In this document: piece by piece, positions 57,748 to 64,000 of the stretch
Position numbering within the stretch: position 1 is the stretch's first letter
Layout of the letters: every line of letters starts with the position of its first letter
From: JADGRF01 sp035274465
GTDB taxonomy: Bacteria > Myxococcota_A > Polyangia > Polyangiales > JAFGIB01
Assembly (NCBI GenBank): GCA_035274465.1
Contig: DATEOF010000190.1
Span: 1-64,000, forward strand
Direction of reading: 5' to 3'
Length of the DNA stretch: 64,000 bases
Program-made: the position numbers and the translations under genes
Notes under the pieces: model-generated
The model's database searches: none
What the model was told of the DNA's origin: nothing
What the model saw: only the letters and a program-made list of their open reading frames with translations

Positions 57748-59250
57748 TCAGTTCGGGTTCGTGTTCGGGTACAACACCCCGATCGCGCCCACGCACATTT
57801 CGTCCAGCGTGTCTTCTCCCAGCTTCACTTCGACTGGAGCGTTCATGTCGCGTTCGTGCAGCGCCTGGGCGACGAAGCGGTTCTGCATCGTGTTGTCGTA
57901 CAGGCAGTGCAGCTTGAGCTTGTCACCGTTCTTGATCGTCGGCAGCTCCGCGTACTGCGCGTCGTACGCATAGCCACGTTGCCAGTTGAAGTTCCACTTG
58001 GGCGTCTGGATCAGACACTCTTCGCGATCGGCGTCACTCGTCGTGTCGGTGTGCTCCAGCCGAACTTGCATGTCGCGGCCGACGTAGTGCATGTGCGTGC
58101 CGGCTGCGTACACCTTGAGCTGGAAGCCCGGTGGGAGCTTGAAGGTCCAGCTCATGTCCTCGACGTGATCGGTGACATCGGGCGGGATGACGAACTCGGC
58201 CTGGACTTCGCCGGGTTGGCGGACCAACTCCGAGACGCCTTCAGGGTACTCTTCGCGCTCTTTCTGGGCGTTGCCGACCAGGATGATCTGATTGATCAGC
58301 TCGGGGCGCTCATCGGTCAGCATCAGCGAGAGCTTGGTGTCCGCGTCGGTCTCGGACTGGCCCGTGGGATGGTAGTGGACGTCGAGCAGCACCAGCGCGT
58401 CTTTGTCCACGAGCTGAGCGCTGCCCGGCGGCGAGATGTTGGGCATGGCACCGGGTGCCCAGGCGTCGAGCATCGTGGTCGTCAGGCCGTTGAGACCCGG
58501 TCCGCCGAAGCAATCGTAGCGATCGCCCGCGCCGATGCCCTTGCGCTCGCGGAGCACCGCTTCGAGCTGCGACTTGTCGCGCGGGGCGCCTTCGGCCGTC
58601 TTGCCCGGCTCGATCACGTAGGTCACGACGTGATGCAGTACCTTCGCGTTGCCCGCGGTGATCGTGCGCCCCACCACGTAGCTGTCTTTCTCGAGCCCGG
58701 GGTCCACGACCACACAGGTGTGGATGTCTCGGGCACCGCTCACGACGATCGGTTCCGGCAGTCGCATGATCACGTCTTCGCGCTCGAGCCGCGGAATCGG
58801 GCGCGCCGGGAGATGTGGCGCGTGCGTGGCCTCCGCCCGCGGCATCTCCGGAGCACCGGCGCGGGCCCAGCGCCGGAGCAAGCTCTTCTGATGATCGCTC
58901 AGACGCAGGTCGTCGTACCACGGCCTGCGAGGCTTACAGGCGTCCGTTTCCTGGGCGAGAAACGGCGGCATCAGGTCTTGCTCGACCGCATCCGCCATCG
59001 CACTCGCCCAGCCCTTCACCGTGGCGTACTCCTGCATCGAGAACGGCGCGATACCGCCGTCTTGATGGCATTGCGTACACTTCTCGTGAACGATCGGCGC
59101 TATATCGGCCTGCCAGCTGACTTGCGGGCGATCCGTGGTGGCTGACTGATCGCCACTATCTTCAGTGTTGGAGCAGCCCAACAGCAGCACGCCGGCTGCG
59201 ATAGCGAGCCTCAGGAAACCGCGAGGATTGTTTCGAGCTCGATGGAACAT
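57748..59250 (-). CDS. Lipoprotein with cytochrome c motif and PHM-like copper monooxygenase domains
   Basis: 500 residues from the ATG at 59250 with GGGGTGAAC upstream. The signal ends in LLLGC. A haem-binding CTQCHQ motif (about residue 58) lies in a domain like those of planctomycete/myxobacterial haem proteins. Two PHM-like beta domains follow: KVLHHVVTY (His-His), LDVHYHP, and GTHMHYVGRDM (HxH) with LKLHCLYDNT. Together these suggest electron input through haem to a two-copper oxygenase. The substrate is unknown. It is convergent with the putative anti-sigma gene and divergent from the 59320 gene. Confidence 0.82.
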   Translation of the reverse strand: MFHRARNNPRGFLRLAIAAGVLLLGCSNTEDSGDQSATTDRPQVSWQADIAPIVHEKCTQCHQDGGIAPFSMQEYATVKGWASAMADAVEQDLMPPFLAQETDACKPRRPWYDDLRLSDHQKSLLRRWARAGAPEMPRAEATHAPHLPARPIPRLEREDVIMRLPEPIVVSGARDIHTCVVVDPGLEKDSYVVGRTITAGNAKVLHHVVTYVIEPGKTAEGAPRDKSQLEAVLRERKGIGAGDRYDCFGGPGLNGLTTTMLDAWAPGAMPNISPPGSAQLVDKDALVLLDVHYHPTGQSETDADTKLSLMLTDERPELINQIILVGNAQKEREEYPEGVSELVRQPGEVQAEFVIPPDVTDHVEDMSWTFKLPPGFQLKVYAAGTHMHYVGRDMQVRLEHTDTTSDADREECLIQTPKWNFNWQRGYAYDAQYAELPTIKNGDKLKLHCLYDNTMQNRFVAQALHERDMNAPVEVKLGEDTLDEMCVGAIGVLYPNTNPN

Positions 59251-59319
59251 GTTCACCCCAGGAGTGCGATGCCTCGCTTGGAACTTCGAGGCAATGATCC
59301 ACATCACAAGAGTCCGAAC

Positions 59320-59940
59320 ATGACTACGAAGTTCCGCATTGTGAGGTCACTCGCGTTGTTTGTCGCGTGCACGCAGGGGTCATGCACTGACGAAGGTCAG
59401 CGGGCGTCACTCGAGTTGGCGGATGCCGCACCGAAGCAGGTCATGCTCGAAGAGGTAGAGCTGCTCGATCACACCGGCTGGATCGAATATCCGAGGTCCG
59501 AAGATCCGCTGCCTTCACACGAACCCGAGCGGGTCGACTGCGGCCCGGCAGGCTGGTACGTCGAGCCGCTCCTGGAAGCGCCGGTGCTCGAGATCGACAC
59601 GCGCTACTGCAACTATGCACTCCTCGAGCACCTCGCCGCCGTCGACGTCGCCGTAAGCGACGAGATTACGCTCGAACTACGCCACTTCGATCTGCGCGCA
59701 CCCGAGCCCACGCAGGCGCACATCGCGATCGTGTTCGACGACGCGGTCGAGTGGCAGACGTTCATCCCCATCCCGAGCGACGCCAGCGCGCAGGTCTACC
59801 AGTGGCGAGCGCGGCGCGCGCTGGCTGCCGGCGCTCCGATTCGGCTGCACCTGCACAATCATGGTCAGAACACCTGGATCGTAGCCAGCCTGCACGCGCG
59901 GGTGCATCCTACGCCGGCCACGAAAGGGGCAGGACCATGA
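59320..59940 (+). CDS. Secreted protein of unknown function
   Basis: 206 residues from the ATG at 59320. A signal-like N-terminus (SLALFVACTQGSC) may end in a lipoprotein Cys. The mature part has three further Cys and a beta-sandwich-like pattern (HIAIVFDDAVEWQTFIPIP, APIRLHLHNHGQNTWIVAS). The His-rich HLHNHG could bind a metal. It diverges from the copper monooxygenase-like gene and overlaps the crotonase gene by 4 bp, so these may work together. Confidence 0.6.
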   Translation: MTTKFRIVRSLALFVACTQGSCTDEGQRASLELADAAPKQVMLEEVELLDHTGWIEYPRSEDPLPSHEPERVDCGPAGWYVEPLLEAPVLEIDTRYCNYALLEHLAAVDVAVSDEITLELRHFDLRAPEPTQAHIAIVFDDAVEWQTFIPIPSDASAQVYQWRARRALAAGAPIRLHLHNHGQNTWIVASLHARVHPTPATKGAGP

Positions 59941-60707
59941 CCGTCACGAACACGCGCCTGGCCGAGATAGCGATCGTCACCATCGACCGACCCGAACGCC
60001 GCAACGCGGTCGATCCCGAGACGGCCGATCAGCTCGCAGAGGCGTTTCGCGCGTTCGATCGGGACGACTCGTTGTCAGTTGCGATCCTCACCGGTGCAGA
60101 CGGGAACTTCTGCGCCGGTGCGGACCTCAAGGCCTATGCCAGCGGTGCGGGACGACCGCTGCGCGAGCAGGGCGACGGCCCGATGGGTCCGACGCGCATG
60201 AAGCTGTCCAAGCCCGTGTTGGCTGCCGTCGAAGGCTACGCGGTCGCGGGTGGCTTCGAGCTCGCGGCGTGGTGCGACATGCGGATCGTCTCCACCACGG
60301 CGGTGTTCGGCGTCTTCTGCCGCAGGTTCGGCGTGCCGCTGATCGACCTTGGAACGGTGCGCTTGCCGCGGCTGATCGGACACAGTCGCGCGATGGATCT
60401 GATCCTCACCGGACGCGAGGTACGCGCCGACGAAGCGCTCGCGATGGGCATCGCAAACCGCGTCGTGCCCGCGGGACAGGCGCTCGCGGCGGCGACCGAG
60501 CTCGCGAAACAATTGGCTGCGCTGCCACAACAGTGCATGCGCAACGATCGCTTGTCGGCGATCGAGCAGTGGGGGCTCGACGACGCCTCCGCGCTGCGCA
60601 ACGAGATGCAGCGCGGCCTCACCAGCATGCATTCCGGCGAAACGCGAGCAGGCATGCAAGCTTTCGCGAACGGCGCCGGTAGACACGGCGTGCCGCGCTC
60701 CGAGTGA
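59937..60707 (+). CDS. Enoyl-CoA hydratase/isomerase family (crotonase) protein
   Basis: 256 residues. The start overlaps the stop of the preceding gene (ATGA). Crotonase features: VTIDRPERRNAVDPET, the first oxyanion loop in GNFCAGADLKAYA, the second in VAGGFELAAWCDM, and PLIDLGTVRLPRLIG with one acidic residue at a hydratase Glu-like position (Asp). It probably acts on a short-chain acyl-CoA. Cytoplasmic. The linkage to a secreted protein gene has no obvious meaning. Confidence 0.9.
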   Translation: MTVTNTRLAEIAIVTIDRPERRNAVDPETADQLAEAFRAFDRDDSLSVAILTGADGNFCAGADLKAYASGAGRPLREQGDGPMGPTRMKLSKPVLAAVEGYAVAGGFELAAWCDMRIVSTTAVFGVFCRRFGVPLIDLGTVRLPRLIGHSRAMDLILTGREVRADEALAMGIANRVVPAGQALAAATELAKQLAALPQQCMRNDRLSAIEQWGLDDASALRNEMQRGLTSMHSGETRAGMQAFANGAGRHGVPRSE

Positions 60708-60825
60708 GAAGCACTGCGTAAGCAGCTGCACCTGCGCGAACCAAAGCCAACTTTCTGTGGCCGGTCTTCGTAAATGGGCCCGACTCGCGGACATGGCTCC
60801 ATACGTCGCGTCGCAGGGAGGCTCT

Positions 60826-62013
60826 ATGTTCGTTCTGACGGCCAACAAACTGTTGGCTGCCACGTCAATTGTGATCGCGCTGTGCAGCGCGACGGGTTGT
60901 GGTGATGACGACGGCGCTGACGAAGCGCGCGATGGGGGACCGCCGACGCCTCGCGCTGGGCGGGGTGGCAGCGGTGGCAGAGCAGGCGCGGGAGGCGCGT
61001 CTTCGCTCGTGCCGCTGCCGGACAAGACTGCCGGCAAGAGCTGCGACGCAGACAAGGACTGCGGAAGCGGCATGTGCCTGCAAACTTTTCAGGGCGCGTT
61101 CGGTGGCAGCGCCATGCAAGCGCCGGGCGGCTACTGCTCCGCCACTTGCATGACGAATGTCGATTGCGGAGCGGGGGGCACCTGTTCGGGCGCCTTCGCC
61201 GGCATCGGAGGAATCGGCGCCACAGCGGGGCGATGCTTGAAGAGTTGCAGCACGGACACCGAGTGTCGCGAGGGCTATCGATGCGTAAATGCGCTGGGAA
61301 TGTCCGTGACCGATGCCGGCGTCCAGGACCCGACCGGCGGTCTGTTCGGCTCGAGTGGCTGCGAACCCCTGCCTGCGGTCGACAAGCTCGGCGATGGAGT
61401 CGTCGGTTCGCCGTGCGAGGAGGCGAAAGACTGCGGAGCCGGACGTTGTCAGAAGACCACCGGCGGCATGACGTATCCCGGCGGTTACTGCACCGGCGCC
61501 TGCTTGAAGGACTCGGATTGTGGAGCCAAAGGCTCGTGCACGCCGGCGCTCTCGGGTGCGGGCACGTGCTACCTGGGCTGCGGTTCGGACAGCGATTGTC
61601 GCGAGGGCTATCGCTGCCGAGGAAACGGCGCGGTCATGCAATGCGTGCCGGGTGCACCGCCGCTCGCGGATGGCATCGCAGGCAGCGCATGCACTGCGGA
61701 CGCGGATTGCGGCGGCGCAGCCATGTCGTGCGCGGCGCGCGTGGGCAACAGCAGCGCACCCGGTGGCTATTGCAGCCTGGCATGCGTCGACGACAGCGAC
61801 TGCGGTTCGTCGGGGGCGTGCGTGGGCGGGCTCGGCGCGACCCTGGCAGGCATCCTGGGTCCGACCGGCGCCTGCTACGCAGCCTGCAGCGAGGCGGCCG
61901 ATTGCCGCGAAGGCTACAGCTGCGCTCAGGCCGGCGGCTTCGGAAACATGTCGATGCAGAAAGTCTGCTCGGTCACGCCGCCCTCCGCTGCCGAGGACGC
62001 AGGCGTCGAATGA
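60826..62013 (+). CDS. Cys-rich modular lipoprotein
   Basis: 395 residues from the ATG at 60826 with GGGAGG at 60816-60821. The lipoprotein signal ends in SATGC. A Gly-rich linker (about 25-65) precedes about three modules of 100-110 residues. Each has the order SC-x-xD-x-DCG-x-G-x-C, then PGGYCS-x-C-x-xD-x-DCG, then C-x-xDxDCREGYRC. The pattern is that of myxobacterial surface proteins with small disulfide loops. Function unknown. It ends 2 bp before the converging NAD(P)-binding gene. Confidence 0.8.
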   Translation: MFVLTANKLLAATSIVIALCSATGCGDDDGADEARDGGPPTPRAGRGGSGGRAGAGGASSLVPLPDKTAGKSCDADKDCGSGMCLQTFQGAFGGSAMQAPGGYCSATCMTNVDCGAGGTCSGAFAGIGGIGATAGRCLKSCSTDTECREGYRCVNALGMSVTDAGVQDPTGGLFGSSGCEPLPAVDKLGDGVVGSPCEEAKDCGAGRCQKTTGGMTYPGGYCTGACLKDSDCGAKGSCTPALSGAGTCYLGCGSDSDCREGYRCRGNGAVMQCVPGAPPLADGIAGSACTADADCGGAAMSCAARVGNSSAPGGYCSLACVDDSDCGSSGACVGGLGATLAGILGPTGACYAACSEAADCREGYSCAQAGGFGNMSMQKVCSVTPPSAAEDAGVE

Positions 62014-62015
62014 CG

Positions 62016-62876
62016 CTAGCGCAATAGGGGTTCGAGCGCGGCTGCGACGGTCGTCGTACCGCGGATCGTCTCGCCACGGCCTTCCCACGCGAGACGACCG
62101 CTGCGGATGCACGCGAAGAGCTCGCGGTACAATTCGGCGAAGTCGCTGGAGCAGCCGAGATTCTTGAACGTCGGGACCACGGCTTCGAGCGGTGCTTCTG
62201 CGACGCTCACGCTGCGGCCGAGCAGCTGGCTGACGCTCCGGGCCACGTCGTTCGGGCTCGGGTCCTCGGGGCCCGAGAGCTCGATCACGCGCACGCCGCG
62301 AGGTCCGTCGAGGAGGGCTTGCGCCGCGACCTCGCCGATGTCGCGCGTCGCGACCATCGGGATGCGCAGATCGGCAGGGAAGAAGGCGGGCAGCACGCCA
62401 TCCTGCTTCGCCGCCGGCAATACAGTGGCCCAGTTCTCGATGAAGTACGCCGCACGCACGAAGGTGGACGGCACGCCCGCAGCTCGCAGCTGCAGCTCGG
62501 CGTTGCGTGTGGAAATGATCGGGCCCGTGCCCTCGGCCTGGTCCGCCCCGATCGACGAGAGCAACACCACGTGCTTCACGCCTGCCCGCGCGATGCTGCC
62601 GGCGATGCGCTCGGTGAGCTGCTTGCGTTCGGCGAGGAACGACTCGGACGTGGGGTCCGGAGGAGACAGGTAGTAGAGGCCGTCGGCTCCGCGCAGCGCC
62701 TCGGTGAGCGCGGTCTGGTCGTTCAAATCCGCGATCACCACCTCGGCACCTTGCGCTGCCAGCGCCGACACCTTCTCCGGCTTTCGCACGATCAACCTGA
62801 CGCGCTTGCCCGAGGCGAGCAGGCGCTTGGCGACGATGCTTCCCGTGTTGCCCGTGGCTCCTGTGACGACGTACAT
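62016..62876 (-). CDS. NmrA-like NAD(P)-binding protein (atypical SDR)
   Basis: 286 residues from the ATG at 62876 with AAGGAG upstream. The Rossmann motif VTGATGNTGS is at residues 4-13, followed by LIVRKP, DLNDQTALTEALRGADGLYYL, VKHVVLLSSIGA and VRAAYFIENW, as in NmrA/HSCARG and quinone oxidoreductase 2-type redox sensors. It probably binds NADPH. It is divergent from a LysR gene with a 77-bp gap, suggesting control by that regulator. Confidence 0.88.
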   Translation of the reverse strand: MYVVTGATGNTGSIVAKRLLASGKRVRLIVRKPEKVSALAAQGAEVVIADLNDQTALTEALRGADGLYYLSPPDPTSESFLAERKQLTERIAGSIARAGVKHVVLLSSIGADQAEGTGPIISTRNAELQLRAAGVPSTFVRAAYFIENWATVLPAAKQDGVLPAFFPADLRIPMVATRDIGEVAAQALLDGPRGVRVIELSGPEDPSPNDVARSVSQLLGRSVSVAEAPLEAVVPTFKNLGCSSDFAELYRELFACIRSGRLAWEGRGETIRGTTTVAAALEPLLR

Positions 62877-62953
62877 GGTTCCGCTCCTTGTGTTGACACG
62901 GCAGTCTGCGCGGGACACGGGCATCGATCCAATGCATACTTGGCACGGTCATC

Positions 62954-63862
62954 ATGTATTCCATGCATAGTCCGAAGCTCAGCTCGATCGATCTCAACCT
63001 GCTCGTCGTGCTGGAGGCGTTGCTGAGCGAGCGCCACGTGACACGGGCGGCCGCCCGCGTCGGCTTGAGCCAATCCGCGACGAGCCACGCGCTCACGCGG
63101 TTGCGCGCGCTGTATCGTGATCCGCTGCTCGTGCGCAGCGCCGGAAAGCTGGCGCTCACGCCTCGCGCGCACGCCGTGGTGCCGGTGGTCACGCGCGCGC
63201 TGGCGGAGCTACACGGCACGATCACCGGCGAGCCGGCGTTCGAACCGCGCGCCTCCGAGCGCGTGTTTCGGGTGGGCGCCCACGACTACGCGCAAGCCGC
63301 GGTGCTGCCGCTGCTGCTCTCGCACATGGAGCAGGAGGCTCCCGGCATCGGCCTGTCCTTCGTACACGCGCCCAACCTGACCGAGCTGCTGGCGGAGGGA
63401 CAGCTGGACTTGGCGTTCCATGTCGGGGCCGTGCCGAGCCCGCTGCAACAGCAGACGTTGTTCAGCGAGGGCTTCGTGTGCATGGTGCGCAAGCAGCACC
63501 CGAGCGTGAAGGGCAAGCTCACGCTGGCGCAGTACTTGAGCCAACGCCACATCGTGGTCGCACCTTCGGGAGCACCGGGCAGCGTCGTCGACACCGAGCT
63601 CGCCAAGCGCGGCAAGCAACGGCGCGTCGCCTTGCACGTGTCCAGCTTCCTGGTGGTGCCGGTGCTCGTCATCAAGTCCGACCTGATCAGCACGGGACCC
63701 GAACGCCTCGCACGCAGGTTCGCCACGGTCTACCCGGTGCGCCTGCTGCCGCCGCCGTTGCCCTTGCCGCGCTTCACGTTCTCGATGGTCTGGCACGCGC
63801 GCGTCGAGAACGATCCGGCGCACGTCTGGTTGCGCAACACCATCGCGAGCCTCCTGCGCTAG
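62954..63862 (+). CDS. LysR-family transcriptional regulator (NodD/PcaQ-like type)
   Basis: 302 residues; the start could also be the ATG at 62963. The HTH is clear: LSSIDLNLLVVLEALLSERH, VTRAAARVGLSQSATSHALTRLR. The substrate domain has FRVGAHDYAQAAVLPLLL and LAEGQLDLAFHVG, a subgroup often divergent from a target oxidoreductase gene, as here. Two ATGCAT sequences 31 bp apart (62932 and 62963) mark possible binding sites in the divergent region. Confidence 0.9.
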   Translation: MYSMHSPKLSSIDLNLLVVLEALLSERHVTRAAARVGLSQSATSHALTRLRALYRDPLLVRSAGKLALTPRAHAVVPVVTRALAELHGTITGEPAFEPRASERVFRVGAHDYAQAAVLPLLLSHMEQEAPGIGLSFVHAPNLTELLAEGQLDLAFHVGAVPSPLQQQTLFSEGFVCMVRKQHPSVKGKLTLAQYLSQRHIVVAPSGAPGSVVDTELAKRGKQRRVALHVSSFLVVPVLVIKSDLISTGPERLARRFATVYPVRLLPPPLPLPRFTFSMVWHARVENDPAHVWLRNTIASLLR

Positions 63863-63866
63863 CAGC

Positions 63867-64000
63867 TCACCAGTGGATCAGGTGCATGTTGATCAGCGCG
63901 GCCGCCTCGGGTGGCTCCGAGGCCGCGACGATGCTGCGCACCTCGCGAAACGTCGCGGTCAGCAGCTCGCGAATCCGCGCGAGATCGGCCGCGTTGCACG
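63867..64000 (-). CDS. C-terminal end of a minus-strand protein, perhaps TIGR02147/DUF4423-like (start outside window)
   Basis: The frame is open from the window end to TGA at 63867-63869. It gives 43 residues ending in SEPPEAAALINMHLIHW, with LARIRELLTATFREVRSIV before. This resembles the end of TIGR02147/DUF4423 proteins, where a helix with a basic and aromatic pattern precedes a conserved hydrophobic tail. The identity is tentative since most of the gene is missing. Confidence 0.4.
   Translation of the reverse strand, partial: CNAADLARIRELLTATFREVRSIVAASEPPEAAALINMHLIHW

Noticed and set aside
60865..63225. 786-codon minus-strand frame
   Set aside because: It runs across two real genes and part of a third, in the wrong frame, with no domain; long antisense frames are expected at this GC content.

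Overview
High-GC DNA from what is most likely a myxobacterium (Myxococcota, Polyangia-like). The pointers are abundant secreted lipoproteins with Gly/Ser/Pro linkers and Cys-rich repeats (including a Myxococcus-type disulfide repeat), a MopE-type metal-binding protein, DUF4388 and MglA-type signalling proteins, and dense coding with many start/stop and tail-to-tail overlaps. The assignment rests on gene style only. No rRNA, tRNA, CRISPR array or insertion sequence was seen.

Layout. 1-6.6 kb: end of a potassium-channel-like gene, a secreted propeller-like protein, small metabolic genes and a LysR regulator. 6.8-21.4 kb: a pectin/galacturonate locus. Nine minus-strand genes run from 18367 to 6850: SDR, uxaC, kdgK, kdgA, Ser/Gly lipoprotein, GH28 polygalacturonase, Cys-repeat lipoprotein, porin, pectin methylesterase. 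They diverge from uxaA-exuT. Two TGGT-N3-ACCA palindromes sit between the operons, and a FadR-type GntR regulator lies at 23.4-24.1 kb. Together these cover demethylation, depolymerisation, outer- and inner-membrane uptake, and conversion to pyruvate plus glyceraldehyde-3-phosphate. No UxaB is visible, so the SDR is the candidate reductase. Behind exuT lie in-frame decayed repeats and a broken HNH endonuclease gene.

24-33 kb: an N-acyl amino acid synthase-like gene and two TetR-controlled units. Between them is the most unusual locus: a sigma-54 promoter, a radical SAM/SPASM enzyme and a translationally coupled lipoprotein with six YGAP motifs. It looks like an undescribed peptide- or protein-modifying system.

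33.6-39.6 kb: a signalling cluster of sigma-54 response regulator, MglA-like GTPase, histidine kinase, two roadblock-like proteins (one fused to receiver-DUF4388) and a PDZ protein. 39.6-64 kb: stress and redox enzymes, Cys-rich surface lipoproteins, two PHM-like copper monooxygenase homologues, a MopE-like protein, transporters, a possible ECF sigma/anti-sigma pair and regulators. Seven convergent gene pairs overlap at their 3' ends.
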